Numbered from the stretch's first letter, positions 1-8,348 are shown. The stretch: 35,668 nt of DNA from Collinsella sp. (GCA_022745215.1 JAIIWC010000009.1:1-35668); one strand, 5' to 3'. Notes: generated by a model not told the origin, from the letters alone. Translations and numbers: made by a program.

Positions 1-102
1 CTTGCCGCATGCGGCAAGAAAAGCCATGGAGCTCGCAGCGAGGGTGCCGCCAACAAAGGCGCGACGACCCATAACGGGCTGGTGGAACATAGAATCAGCC
101 AT
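1..102 (-). CDS. Lipoprotein, N-terminal fragment cut by the window edge
   Basis: Only the first 34 codons are in the window. They start at the ATG at 102-100, which has a strong Shine-Dalgarno (AAGGAGG, 5 nt spacing). The peptide has a twin-arginine pair (MGRRAFVGG, residues 11-19), a hydrophobic stretch, and a lipobox LAAC with Cys at residue 32. It is therefore a lipidated exported protein, possibly using the Tat route. Extracytoplasmic binding proteins of ABC transporters often look like this in Coriobacteriia, but the mature part is missing, so the function cannot be given. It is the next gene after secG on the same strand, but a terminator and about 240 nt separate them, so it has its own promoter region. 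Confidence 0.8.
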   Translation of the reverse strand, partial: MADSMFHQPVMGRRAFVGGTLAASSMAFLAACGK

Positions 103-340
103 GCCATCCTCCTTATGAGATAGGACAAAGTGAATTCGGCCGGGCAACGTCGAGACAGCCCAATCGAACCATTCAAACGCGGTCCGCTGTTATGGCTGGT
201 TATGCAATGCGGGCCAACGTTTTGCAATACATTAGCGCATTTTATGCACAATTTGGCGCTGATTCCGGTTAACGGTCGAGAATTTCTTTAGTTGGGCGAA
301 GTATGTGGGGATATTTTGACTCTGTTACAAATATGTAAAC
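103..340 (-). promoter_or_regulatory. Non-coding upstream region of the lipoprotein gene
   Basis: No gene is visible in these 238 bases. They are AT-richer than the surroundings. They contain an AAAACGTT core (minus strand, 216-223) like those upstream of gapA and of the central operon, and a short palindrome GCATTTTATGC (237-247). No convincing pair of -35 and -10 boxes can be chosen by eye. Confidence 0.4.
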
Positions 341-370
341 AAAAAGGGCCCCGCACATGCGGGACCCTTT
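341..370 (-). terminator. Rho-independent terminator after secG
   Basis: On the minus strand, an AAAGGGTCCCGCA arm pairs with its complement with one mismatch. A T-run follows (complement of the five A at 341-345). It lies 22 nt after the secG stop codon. Confidence 0.85.
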
Positions 371-392
371 ACAAACGCATATACGCCGATGC

Positions 393-647
393 TTAGTAGC
401 CGACGATGCCCTGCGGGAAGAAGAACATGCACAGCACGACGCACACGGCAAACACGACAGCCATGATAACGGTCAGGCGGTCAAGGTTCTGCTCCATAAC
501 GCCTGTGGCAGAGCTGGAGTTATACAGCGAGCTAGCGATCATATCCGAAACGCCGGTGCCCTTACCGGAGTGCATCAGGACGAGAATCGTCAGCGCCACG
601 GCAGAAACAGCCCAAACGACAAACAGAAGAATCTGAAACGGACCCAT
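393..647 (-). CDS. secG: Protein translocase subunit SecG
   Basis: An 84-residue membrane protein matching SecG in size and layout: a first membrane helix (about residues 4-25), a Gly/Ser-rich cytoplasmic loop with the typical HSGKGTGVSD segment, and a second helix (about 58-76). SecG joins SecYE in the inner membrane and assists SecA-driven protein export. The ATG at 647 has AAGGAG 7 nt upstream. It follows the glycolytic genes, as in other Actinobacteria, but a perfect terminator (752-784) lies between gpmI and secG, so secG should have its own promoter in 650-750. Confidence 0.93.
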   Translation of the reverse strand: MGPFQILLFVVWAVSAVALTILVLMHSGKGTGVSDMIASSLYNSSSATGVMEQNLDRLTVIMAVVFAVCVVLCMFFFPQGIVGY

Positions 648-751
648 AGATAAGCTCCTTAATAGAACAATTCAAACTCCAGTACTGTACCACAATCCCC
701 TGCCCTCCCCTACCTGCCACTCGGGTACTGGCTAGAAATGGCAGAAATATC

Positions 752-784
752 AAAAAGGGGGTTGCCCGAATATGGGCAACCCCC
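752..784 (-). terminator. Rho-independent terminator after gpmI
   Basis: Arms 757-767 and 774-784 form a perfect 11-bp stem with a 6-nt loop. On the minus strand five T follow. It lies 27 nt past the gpmI stop and closes the pgk-tpiA-gpmI unit. Confidence 0.93.
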
Positions 785-811
785 TCGCATGAAAACTTTT
801 GGAGTTTTCTC

Positions 812-2365
812 TTAGGCCTCGGTGGCGAGCACGCGGCCCGTCATCTCGGCGGAAGGCTCCAGACCAGCCATGGTGAGCATAGTCGGGGCGATATCGGAGA
901 GACGACCGTCCTCGATACCGGTGAGCTGTGCCTTCTCATCAACGATGATAAACGGCACACGGTTGGTGGTGTGAGCCGTAAACGGATGCTTGGAACCGTC
1001 GGAAGCGACGTCAAACATGTGATCGGCGTTGCCGTGATCGGCGGTAATCAGCGCAAAGCCGCCCTTAGCGAGAATCGCCGGGACAACCTTGGACAGGGCA
1101 TCGTCAACAGCCTCGACGGCCTTAACGGCGGCGTCGAAGACACCGGTGTGACCAACCATGTCGCAGTTCGCGAAGTTCACGATGTAGAAATCAGCGCGAT
1201 CCTCGTTGATGGCGGCGACGAGCTTCTCGGTAACCTCGGGAGCGCTCATCTCGGGCTGCAGATCGTAGGTAGCAACCTTAGGGGAAGCGACGAGCACGCG
1301 CTCCTCGCCCTCCTTGGGCTCCTCGATGCCGCCGTTGAGGAAGAACGTCACGTGGGCGTACTTCTCGGTCTCGGCGGTGTGCAGCTGCTTCAGGCCATTG
1401 GCGGCGATAACGTCGGCCAGGACGTTCTCAGGGAACGTCTTGGGGAAGGCGACCTCGACATCAAACGTCGGATCGTACTCGGTTATCGTCACAAAGTGCG
1501 AAAGCTTGATCTGCTCGCGCTCAAAGCCGTCGAACTCCTTGTCCGTGAACGCGCGAGTCATCTGACGAGCGCGGTCGGGACGGAAGTTGAAGAAGATGGC
1601 CGCGTCGCCCTCGTGAATGCCCTCGTTGTGGGCAGCGAAGGGCTCGACGAACTCGTCGCCGCGCGGATCCTTCTCATAGTAGGCCTTGATACCGGCCACG
1701 GGGTCTGTATCGGCATCGGACGCGTTGACCATAACGTCGTAGGCGCGCTGGATGCGCTCCCAACGGTTGTCGCGGTCCATGGCCCAATAACGACCCGAGA
1801 CGGTGGCAACGCGAGCGTCGCAACCAGTCTCCTCAGAAATCTTGGCCAGGAAGGCGCAGAACTCGCTCATGTAGCCGGCACCGGACTGCGGGTCAACGTC
1901 GCGGCCATCCATGAAGGCGTGGACGCGAACGGTCTTGACCCCATGCTGGGCAGCCATCTTGACCAGGGCCTCGACATGGTTCATGTGGGAGTGAACGCCG
2001 CCAGGGCTCATAAGGCCCATAAGGTGAAGGGTCTTGCCCTCGGCCTTGACATCGTCCATAGCCTTGACGAAAACCTCGTTCTTGGCGATGGAGCCGTCCT
2101 TGATGGCATTGTTGATGCGCGAAAGCTCCTGGAACACGACGCGGCCGGCACCGATGTTAAGGTGACCCACCTCGGAATTGCCCATCTGGCCGTCGGGAAG
2201 GCCCACGTCCTCGCCCGAAGCGCCGAGCGTGGTGTGGGGATACTTCTCGTACAGGCTATCAAGGAAGGGCGTCTTGGCAGCGGCGACGGCGTTCTCGCCA
2301 TCGGCCGGTGCCAGGCCGCAGCCATCCATGATGATCAGGAGTGCAGGAAGATGACGCTGTGCCAT
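812..2365 (-). CDS. gpmI: 2,3-bisphosphoglycerate-independent phosphoglycerate mutase
   Basis: A 517-residue cytoplasmic enzyme that interconverts 3- and 2-phosphoglycerate without a bisphosphoglycerate cofactor; it is Mn-dependent in this family. The alkaline-phosphatase-fold signatures are visible. The metal-ligand Asp is D14 in LIIMDG, and the phosphorylated Ser is S64 in QMGNSEVGHLN. A DGRDVDP segment and the late metal-binding ADHGNAD segment follow. The length is typical (about 510). It starts 5 nt after the tpiA stop and is the last gene of the pgk-tpiA-gpmI unit, ending at a strong terminator. The family assignment is secure. Confidence 0.97.
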   Translation of the reverse strand: MAQRHLPALLIIMDGCGLAPADGENAVAAAKTPFLDSLYEKYPHTTLGASGEDVGLPDGQMGNSEVGHLNIGAGRVVFQELSRINNAIKDGSIAKNEVFVKAMDDVKAEGKTLHLMGLMSPGGVHSHMNHVEALVKMAAQHGVKTVRVHAFMDGRDVDPQSGAGYMSEFCAFLAKISEETGCDARVATVSGRYWAMDRDNRWERIQRAYDVMVNASDADTDPVAGIKAYYEKDPRGDEFVEPFAAHNEGIHEGDAAIFFNFRPDRARQMTRAFTDKEFDGFEREQIKLSHFVTITEYDPTFDVEVAFPKTFPENVLADVIAANGLKQLHTAETEKYAHVTFFLNGGIEEPKEGEERVLVASPKVATYDLQPEMSAPEVTEKLVAAINEDRADFYIVNFANCDMVGHTGVFDAAVKAVEAVDDALSKVVPAILAKGGFALITADHGNADHMFDVASDGSKHPFTAHTTNRVPFIIVDEKAQLTGIEDGRLSDIAPTMLTMAGLEPSAEMTGRVLATEA

Positions 2366-2370
2366 ATGTC

Positions 2371-3138
2371 CTACTCGCCTGCCTTGACGACCATAGAGGC
2401 GAAGTCGGCAGCCTTGAGCGAAGCGCCGCCCACGAGGGCGCCGTCAACGTCGGGCTTGGCGACGAGCTCGGCGATGTTGCCGGGCTTGGCAGAGCCACCA
2501 TAGAGAACGCGGATGCCGTTAGCGAGCTCCTCGCCGAACATCTCCTTGAGGGTCTCACGGATAGCGCCGCAGACCTCCTGAGCGTCCTCGGCGGTAGCGG
2601 TCTTGCCGGTGCCGATGGCCCAGATGGGCTCGTAGGCGACGACGACCTGCTTGGGGCAGGTGATCTCAAGACCAGCAAGGCCAGCCTTGACCTGGTTCAC
2701 GACGTGCTCGACATAGGTGCCAGCCTCGCGGACCTCGAGAGACTCGCCGCAGCAGAAGACGGGAACAAGACCGGCGGCAACGAGAGCCTTGGCCTTCTTG
2801 TTCTGATCCTCGTCGGTCTCGTGGAAGTAGTCGCGACGCTCGGAGTGACCGATGATGCAGTAGGTGCAGCCAGCAGACTTGAGCATGTCGCAAGAAGACT
2901 CACCGGTGAAGGCACCCTTGGCCTCCCAGTACACGTTCTGTGCGCCGAGGGCGATGGGGGCAGCCTGAATACGGTCATGAACCGTGGTGATGTCGATGGT
3001 CGGAGGGCAGACGAGCACCTCGACGCCAGCCGGAACCTCAGGCAGAGCCTGAGCCAGCTCGTCGGCGAGCTTGGCGGCCTCGGCGACGTCGTTGTTCATC
3101 TTCCAGTTACCAGCGATAAGAAGGGTGCGATTAGGCAT
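2371..3138 (-). CDS. tpiA: Triosephosphate isomerase
   Basis: A 255-residue TIM-barrel enzyme that interconverts dihydroxyacetone phosphate and glyceraldehyde-3-phosphate. The catalytic residues are visible: N11 and K13 in GNWKMN, H98 in IIGHSERR, and E170 in VAYEPIWAIGTG, with the phosphate-gripping YGGS near the C terminus. An in-frame upstream start at 3201 would add 21 residues that the family does not have. The ATG at 3138 gives the normal N terminus and overlaps the end of pgk by 8 nt (ATGCCTAA), indicating translational coupling. Confidence 0.97.
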   Translation of the reverse strand: MPNRTLLIAGNWKMNNDVAEAAKLADELAQALPEVPAGVEVLVCPPTIDITTVHDRIQAAPIALGAQNVYWEAKGAFTGESSCDMLKSAGCTYCIIGHSERRDYFHETDEDQNKKAKALVAAGLVPVFCCGESLEVREAGTYVEHVVNQVKAGLAGLEITCPKQVVVAYEPIWAIGTGKTATAEDAQEVCGAIRETLKEMFGEELANGIRVLYGGSAKPGNIAELVAKPDVDGALVGGASLKAADFASMVVKAGE

Positions 3139-4321
3139 CGAGAAGCGCCTCCACTCCGGGCAGGGCCTTACCCTCGACGAGCTCCATGGAAGCGCCACCA
3201 CCGGTGGAGATCCAGCTCATCTTGTCGGCCAGGTTGAACTTGTTGACAGCTGCGACGGAGTCGCCACCGCCGATGATCGAGGTGCAGTCGGCCTCGGCGA
3301 CAGCCTCGGCGATAGCCTGGGTGCCGTGAGCGAAGTTGTCGAACTCGAAGACGCCCATGGGGCCGTTCCAGAACACGGTCTTGGCGCCCTTGACGGCCTC
3401 GGCGTAAAGCTCCTCGGTCTTGGGGCCGATGTCCATGCCCTCACGATCGTCGGGGATAGCGTCGGAAGCGACAACCTCGGGGACAGCGTCCTCGCCAAAG
3501 TGATCGGCAACGCGGTTGTCGATGGGGAGCAGGATCTTGACGCCCTTCTCCTCGGCCTTCTTGAGCATCTCGCCAGCGCGCTCGACCCAGTCCTCTTCCT
3601 TGAGGGACTGACCGACGGTCAAGCCCTGAGCCAGGAAGAAGGTGTAGGCCATGCCGCCACCGATGATCAGGGTGTCAGCGGAGTCGATGAGGTGATCGAG
3701 AACGCCGATCTTGGAGGAAACCTTGGAACCGCCGACGATAGCGACGAAGGGACGCTCGGGCTCGGCGAAGATGCCGGTCAGCGTGTCGACCTCCTTCTCG
3801 AGCAGGAAGCCGGCGACGGCAGGCAGGTAAGCGGCGGGGCCCACGACGGAACCCTGGGCGCGGTGAGCGGTGCCGAAGGCATCGAGAACGAAGACGTCAC
3901 CATAGGAAGCGAGCTTCTTGGCGATCTCGGGATCGTTCTTCTTCTCACGCTTGTCGAAACGGACGTTCTCGAGAACGAGGACCTTGCCCGGCTCGACGGC
4001 GGCGACAGCCTCGGCAGCCTTCTCGCCGTAGGTGTCGGCGACAAAGGCAACGTCGAGACCAGAGAGCTCGGCGAGCTTCTTGGCGACGGGCTCGAGGGAC
4101 AGCTCGGGCTGGAAGCCGGTGCCATCGGGACGGCCGAGGTGGCTCATGAGGATGACGCGAGCGTTGTGCTCAACGAGGTAGTTGATGGTGGGCAGGGCAG
4201 CCTTGATGCGGGTGGTGTCGCCAACGACGCCATCCTTGATAGGCACGTTGAAGTCAACGCGGACGAGAACGCGCTTGCCGTCGACATCGATGTCGCGGAC
4301 GGTCTTCTTGGTAAAGGCCAT
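3131..4321 (-). CDS. pgk: Phosphoglycerate kinase
   Basis: A 396-residue two-domain glycolytic kinase that transfers phosphate from 1,3-bisphosphoglycerate to ADP. It shows the N-terminal substrate-binding VRVDFNVP (residues 20-27), a basic HLGRPDG segment, and the C-terminal nucleotide-binding GGGDSVAAV with STGGGASMEL. The ATG at 4321 is preferred over an upstream in-frame start because the protein then begins as the family does. An AAAGG lies about 11 nt upstream. It is the first gene of pgk-tpiA-gpmI. A terminator (4378-4428) and a second hairpin (4345-4367) separate it from gapA. Confidence 0.97.
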   Translation of the reverse strand: MAFTKKTVRDIDVDGKRVLVRVDFNVPIKDGVVGDTTRIKAALPTINYLVEHNARVILMSHLGRPDGTGFQPELSLEPVAKKLAELSGLDVAFVADTYGEKAAEAVAAVEPGKVLVLENVRFDKREKKNDPEIAKKLASYGDVFVLDAFGTAHRAQGSVVGPAAYLPAVAGFLLEKEVDTLTGIFAEPERPFVAIVGGSKVSSKIGVLDHLIDSADTLIIGGGMAYTFFLAQGLTVGQSLKEEDWVERAGEMLKKAEEKGVKILLPIDNRVADHFGEDAVPEVVASDAIPDDREGMDIGPKTEELYAEAVKGAKTVFWNGPMGVFEFDNFAHGTQAIAEAVAEADCTSIIGGGDSVAAVNKFNLADKMSWISTGGGASMELVEGKALPGVEALLDA

Positions 4322-4344
4322 GTTTGCTTCTACCTTTCGTACGT

Positions 4345-4367
4345 GTCTGCCTCCCATTACGGCAGAC
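4345..4367 (-). promoter_or_regulatory. Hairpin in the pgk leader
   Basis: A perfect 7-bp inverted repeat (GTCTGCC / GGCAGAC, 9-nt loop) lies between the gapA terminator and the pgk ribosome binding site. No T-run follows, so it is not a terminator. It could protect the 5' end of a processed pgk-tpiA-gpmI transcript; this is inference. Confidence 0.5.
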
Positions 4368-4377
4368 GATTTCCTAT

Positions 4378-4428
4378 AAAAAGGGCGCGACCCTAGGGTG
4401 TAAGCCCTATGAGGCCGCGCCCTTCTTT
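4378..4428 (-). terminator. Structured terminator between gapA and pgk
   Basis: Outer arms 4381-4389 and 4416-4424 pair perfectly (AAGGGCGCG). Inside is a second 5-bp stem (4394-4398 with 4405-4409). On the minus strand a run of five T follows. Its position suggests that gapA is mostly transcribed alone and that some polymerase reads through into pgk. Confidence 0.8.
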
Positions 4429-4461
4429 AGACGCTCAACGAGCTATTCGCTAAAAGCTAAA

Positions 4462-5487
4462 TTAAGCAACGAACTTCTCGAAGTACTTGATGGTGCGGAC
4501 CATCTGAGAGGTGTAGGAGTTCTCGTTGTCGTACCAAGAGGTGACCTGAACGAGGGTCTGGCCGTTGCCGAGGTCAGAGCACATGGTCTGAGTGGCGTCG
4601 AAGATGGAGCCGTGGGTCTCGCCGATGATGTCGGTGGAGACGATGTCGTCCTCGTTGTAACCGAAGGTCTCGGAGATGGTGGAAGCGTAGGCCTTCATAG
4701 CGGCGTTGACCTCGTCGACGGTGACCTTCTTGTCAACGACAGCGTAGAGGTTGGTGATGGAGCCGGTCGGCGTCGGGACGCGCTGGGCGGCACCGATGAG
4801 CTTACCGTTGAGCTCGGGGAGAACCAGGCCGATAGCCTTGGCAGCACCGGTGGTGTTGGGGACGATGTTGACGGCGCAGGCGCGGCTACGACGCTTGTTG
4901 CCCTTGCGCTGCGGGCCGTCGAGCGGCATCTGGTCGCCGGTCCAGGCGTGAATGGTGGTCATGATGCCGGACACGATGGGAGCGAAGTCGTTCAGACCCT
5001 TGGCCATCGGGGCGAGGCAGTTGGTGGTGCAGGAAGCAGCGGAGATGATGTTGTCCTCAGCGGTCAGCGTCTCGTGGTTGACGTTGTACACGATGGTGGG
5101 CAGATCGCTGCCGGCCGGAGCGGAGATGACGACCTTCTTGGCGCCAGCGTTGATGTGGGCCTGAGCCTTAGCCTTGCTGGTGTAGAAGCCGGTGCACTCG
5201 AGAACGACGTCGACGTCGAGGTCGCCCCAAGGCAGGTTGTTGGCGTCGGCCTCCTTGTAGATCTTGATCTCCTTGCCGTCAACGGTGATGGAATCCTCGC
5301 CAGCAACGACCTCGTGATCGCGAGCGTAGTTGCCCTGCGTGGAGTCGTACTTCAGCAGGTAAGCGAGCATATCGGGAGAGGTGAGGTCGTTGATAGCGAC
5401 GATCTCGGAGCCCTCATGACCGAACATCTGACGGAAAGCCAGACGACCGATGCGACCGAAGCCGTTAATAGCAACCTTTACTGCCAT
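4462..5487 (-). CDS. gapA: Glyceraldehyde-3-phosphate dehydrogenase, NAD-dependent type I
   Basis: A 341-residue cytoplasmic enzyme that oxidises glyceraldehyde-3-phosphate to 1,3-bisphosphoglycerate. It has the Rossmann motif GFGRIGR (9-15), Asp34 in INDLTS (expected to select NAD over NADP), the catalytic C153 in SAASCTTNCLAP and the base H180 in TTIHAWTGDQ. The ATG at 5487 has GAAAGGAG just upstream; a longer in-frame extension looks unrelated to the family. It lies 3' of rapZ-whiA and 5' of pgk, the usual actinobacterial order. Its 193-nt upstream region holds a clear -10 box and a perfect 14-bp palindrome. Confidence 0.97.
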   Translation of the reverse strand: MAVKVAINGFGRIGRLAFRQMFGHEGSEIVAINDLTSPDMLAYLLKYDSTQGNYARDHEVVAGEDSITVDGKEIKIYKEADANNLPWGDLDVDVVLECTGFYTSKAKAQAHINAGAKKVVISAPAGSDLPTIVYNVNHETLTAEDNIISAASCTTNCLAPMAKGLNDFAPIVSGIMTTIHAWTGDQMPLDGPQRKGNKRRSRACAVNIVPNTTGAAKAIGLVLPELNGKLIGAAQRVPTPTGSITNLYAVVDKKVTVDEVNAAMKAYASTISETFGYNEDDIVSTDIIGETHGSIFDATQTMCSDLGNGQTLVQVTSWYDNENSYTSQMVRTIKYFEKFVA

Positions 5488-5559
5488 TGTGTCTCCTTTC
5501 GTAAGGCCCCCGCAAGCTACAGCGCCCGCCGTTGAGGCCCACAAACTAACCACTCGCCT

Positions 5560-5588
5560 AATATACCTTTTTTTTGACTTGAATTTCA
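5560..5588 (-). promoter_or_regulatory. Candidate gapA promoter
   Basis: On the minus strand TATATT (5565-5560) is a good -10 box. The -35 region is weak (GTGAAA-like, 18 nt upstream), and an A-rich tract fills the spacer. It would give a 5' untranslated leader of about 65 nt. Confidence 0.5.
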
Positions 5589-5621
5589 CGAGAATAGTCG
5601 AAATTGAAAATCAAATTTACG

Positions 5622-5635
5622 TTAAAACGTTTTAA
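5622..5635. promoter_or_regulatory. 14-bp palindrome TTAAAACGTTTTAA upstream of gapA
   Basis: A perfect dyad with a central CG, the form usual for LacI-family operators. It lies about 60 bp upstream of the candidate gapA -10 box, a position that suits activation more than repression. Shorter relatives of the core occur at 216-223 and 18262-18270. Confidence 0.5.
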
Positions 5636-5680
5636 AGAATAAAATAGCAGCTAAATCCGTATATAAGTCGATACTTTAAA

Positions 5681-6610
5681 CTACCGATTTGCTTCAATGA
5701 GCTTTTCAAGCCTCAAAACTCGATGGTAGAGGGCCGACTTCGACAAGGGAGGGTCAGCCATCTCCCCTAAATCACGCAGCGACAGATCGGGATAGCGCTC
5801 GCGCAGGTCGCAAAAGACCGCCAAGGCATCCGGAAGCGCATCGCGAAGGCCGCGCTGCTCGAGCTCATCGATAAGCGCAAGCTGATGTTGGGCAGCACCG
5901 GCGCTTCTGGTCTGGTTGGCGAGCTCGGCGTTCACGCGACGGTTCACATCGTTCTTAACCAACTTGACCGCGCGCGCCTCCTCAATCTCGGCAACGCTGC
6001 GCTTGGCACCAATCAGCTTTAATAGATGCTCGATTTCCTCGGCGCTCTTAATGTACACGGCATATGACCCCCGCCGTGCATTAACACGTGCATGGACCCC
6101 AATCTGCCCCAACAGGTCGCAAAGCCCCTTAGCATATTGCTCGCCCTGCACCGCGATCTCCAAATGAAAATCGCCGCGTGGATCGGCCACGAAGCCGCCC
6201 GCGATGAGCGCGCCGCGGATGTAGGCAAGCCTGCAGCAGGGACGGGCAACGATGTGTCGGGGAACACCAGCAACGAGCCCTCCCCTGCGGTCTAGAATGC
6301 CCAGCAGCACCAGAGCCTTGTCCAGGTCGGGTTGATCGGGCAGGGTAATGAGATAGTTACGGACCTTATGCAAGACCGATTTACGAACGGTGAATTCCGT
6401 TTTGAGCTTAAGAATGCGATGCGTCAGCGTGATCATCGTGCGCGCGACGGCTCCCGTCTCGGTCGCGACCGTCAAACGATACCGCCCGGAGCCGGCCAAC
6501 GAAAGCGTACCGCTCACACGCGTCAGGGCGGCAAGCGTCGACAAATCGCAGTATTCACATTCGGGTTCGCAGCGCGCAAGCTCGTCACGCACCTCGGCGG
6601 TAAACGACAT
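5681..6610 (-). CDS. whiA: DNA-binding protein WhiA
   Basis: A 309-residue regulator. WhiA works with WhiB in sporulating Actinobacteria and affects cell division in other Gram-positives. The N terminus (MSFTAEVRDELAR) is typical. A degenerate LAGLIDADG-like core follows (about residues 125-200, with RGALIAGGFVADP at 132-144), then a C-terminal helix-turn-helix (about 265-305, SLRDLGEMADPPLSKSALYH). It starts 6 nt after rapZ, so the two are cotranscribed. In most Gram-positives yvcK lies between rapZ and whiA; it is absent here. Its own ribosome binding site is weak, consistent with coupling to rapZ. Confidence 0.95.
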   Translation of the reverse strand: MSFTAEVRDELARCEPECEYCDLSTLAALTRVSGTLSLAGSGRYRLTVATETGAVARTMITLTHRILKLKTEFTVRKSVLHKVRNYLITLPDQPDLDKALVLLGILDRRGGLVAGVPRHIVARPCCRLAYIRGALIAGGFVADPRGDFHLEIAVQGEQYAKGLCDLLGQIGVHARVNARRGSYAVYIKSAEEIEHLLKLIGAKRSVAEIEEARAVKLVKNDVNRRVNAELANQTRSAGAAQHQLALIDELEQRGLRDALPDALAVFCDLRERYPDLSLRDLGEMADPPLSKSALYHRVLRLEKLIEANR

Positions 6611-6616
6611 GCAGGC

Positions 6617-7519
6617 CTATGCTTTCGTGTTGGCGCGCGACAAGTCGCGATGGGAAATGCTCACGTGATACTGGGCGCCTTCCAAATAACGTGCCGTGGC
6701 CTCGGCGATGGCAACGCTGCGGTGCTGACCGCCCGTGCAACCGATGGCAATAGAAAGCTGCGGCTTGCCCTCTGCGATATAACCGGGCATGACCGTATCG
6801 AGCAGCTGCGTCCAGGCCTTCCAGAACTCCTGCGTCTTGGGATGGTCCAGAACAAAGTCGGAGACTTTCTTATCGAGACCGGTCATGGTGCGCATCTCGG
6901 GATCGTAGAACGGATTGGGCAGGAAGCGAACGTCAATCATAATGTCCGCCTCGACGGGCATACCGTGCTTAAAGCCAAACGAGAACACGTGAACGTCCAT
7001 GAGCTGCTGGTCGGACAACTCGGAGAACGCCATGCGCAATTTGTTGCGCAGCGCAGAGGTGCGTAGGCGGCTCGTGTCGATAATCATATCGGCTCGATCG
7101 CGCACACCCTGCAGCTGCAGGCGCTCGCGCTGAATCGCATCGGCCGTAGTCTCCCCCGGCTTGGCAATGGGATGACGGCGGCGATTTTCGCTGTAGCGAC
7201 GAATCAGTACCTCGTCAGAAGCCTCCAGGAACACGATGTCGCAGCTCATCTCGCGCTCTTCGAGCGCGGCGACCGCATCGAGCAGCTCATCGAACAAGCC
7301 CTGGCTACGCAAATCGCAGGTGACGGCGAGATGCCTGCCCACGCCCGTATTAATGCCGACGAGCTCGGCAAGCTGGGCGATCAGACGCGGAGGCAGGTTA
7401 TCGATGCAAAAATAGCCCATGTCCTCGAACACGTGCATGGCCTGCGTGCGGCCCGATCCGGACATTCCGGTGATGATGACGATATCGGGGATGCGCTCCG
7501 AGCGCTCCGCCGCATCCAT
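6617..7519 (-). CDS. rapZ: RapZ/YvcJ-type P-loop nucleotide-binding protein
   Basis: About 300 residues. The Walker A motif is GMSGSGRT (18-25), with Arg where Proteobacteria and Firmicutes have Lys; as I recall this is normal in Actinobacteria. The conserved MGYFCIDNLPP follows, and the C-terminal half has CTGGQHRS. In E. coli RapZ directs decay of the GlmZ small RNA and senses GlcN-6-P; in Gram-positives the role is less clear. Two starts have a good ribosome binding site: 7519 (GGGAG, 5 nt) and 7537 (GGGAGG, 6 nt). The first is chosen because it gives the usual N-terminal length. It is separated from nanE by a terminator. Confidence 0.93.
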   Translation of the reverse strand: MDAAERSERIPDIVIITGMSGSGRTQAMHVFEDMGYFCIDNLPPRLIAQLAELVGINTGVGRHLAVTCDLRSQGLFDELLDAVAALEEREMSCDIVFLEASDEVLIRRYSENRRRHPIAKPGETTADAIQRERLQLQGVRDRADMIIDTSRLRTSALRNKLRMAFSELSDQQLMDVHVFSFGFKHGMPVEADIMIDVRFLPNPFYDPEMRTMTGLDKKVSDFVLDHPKTQEFWKAWTQLLDTVMPGYIAEGKPQLSIAIGCTGGQHRSVAIAEATARYLEGAQYHVSISHRDLSRANTKA

Positions 7520-7551
7520 GGCATCTCCCTTTTGCATGTGCTGCCTCCCGA

Positions 7552-7587
7552 AAACAAGCGCGGGACCCAGCAACCCGGATCCCGCGC
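7552..7587 (-). terminator. Rho-independent terminator after nanE
   Basis: Arms GCGCGGGA (7558-7565) and TCCCGCGC (7580-7587) are perfect, with further pairing inside. On the minus strand CTTGTTTT follows. It closes the sialic acid operon before rapZ. Confidence 0.85.
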
Positions 7588-7638
7588 GGTCAATTGCCTT
7601 TATTGAGTATACCGCCCCGAGCGGATACGAGGCCTGTC

Positions 7639-8325
7639 TTACGCCTCAAGCGCAGCCTTGAACCAACTTGTAATACTCGTGGGGTGCGTGATGGCGGTGC
7701 CGACGACAACGGCCCAGGCGCCAGCATCGATCGCGGCGCGAGCCTCCTCGGGCGTATGCACGCGACCCTCGCAAATGATGGGAAGGCCGGGGAATTCCTC
7801 GGTCGCCTGACGCAGGAGCGGCAGGTCGGGGCCATCGGCCATGGTGCAATCGATGGCGGCGACACCGTGAGAGAGCGTGGTAGATACCAGGTCGAAGCCC
7901 ATATCAACCGCACGGCGAATGTCCTCGATGGTGGCACAATCCGCCATCAGGAGCACACCCTCCTCGTGCAGCGGACGGAAGGTATCCTCGACCGTCTTGC
8001 CATCGGGGCGCGGACGATCGGTGGCGTCGATCGCCACGATATCGGCACCAGCAGCAACGCAGGCGCGGGCGTGACGCAGCGTCGGCGTGATGTAAACGCC
8101 CTCGTGTCCATCCTTCCATAGGCCAATAACAGGAACCTCACAGCGACCCTTAATGGCGGCAATGTCGGCAAGGCCCTGGCAGCGAATGGCGGCGGCGCCG
8201 CCGAGTTCGCAAGCGCGAGACATTTGAGCCATGGTCTCGGGCGTACGAAGCGGCTCGCCCATATACGCCTGAACGCTCACGACGAGCTTACCCTTCAGGG
8301 ATTGAATCAAAGGATCGACGGTCAT
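7639..8325 (-). CDS. nanE: N-acetylmannosamine-6-phosphate 2-epimerase
   Basis: A 228-residue TIM-barrel protein of the NanE family that converts ManNAc-6-P to GlcNAc-6-P, the last sialic-acid-specific step. Visible motifs are the N-terminal SLKGKLVVSVQA, a Lys (K71) in GLWKDG, the acidic IDATDRPRPDG (99-109), and the phosphate-binding C-terminal part with ICEGRVHTPEEA and VVVGTAITHP. The length fits the family. It is the last gene of the operon, after nanK, with a perfect 11-bp hairpin in the gap. The ribosome binding site is GAAAGG about 10 nt from the ATG. This is the most diagnostic gene for the function of the operon. Confidence 0.95.
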   Translation of the reverse strand: MTVDPLIQSLKGKLVVSVQAYMGEPLRTPETMAQMSRACELGGAAAIRCQGLADIAAIKGRCEVPVIGLWKDGHEGVYITPTLRHARACVAAGADIVAIDATDRPRPDGKTVEDTFRPLHEEGVLLMADCATIEDIRRAVDMGFDLVSTTLSHGVAAIDCTMADGPDLPLLRQATEEFPGLPIICEGRVHTPEEARAAIDAGAWAVVVGTAITHPTSITSWFKAALEA

Positions 8326-8348
8326 AAGGCTGCAACCTTTCTCAGAAC

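Noticed and set aside
237..247. Palindrome GCATTTTATGC as an arginine-repressor (ARG) box
   Set aside because: Spacing and flanks do not match the consensus well, and the downstream gene is too short in the window to support an arginine role.
971..2503. A 510-codon plus-strand open frame
   Set aside because: It is opposite gpmI and tpiA, whose catalytic motifs are intact on the minus strand.
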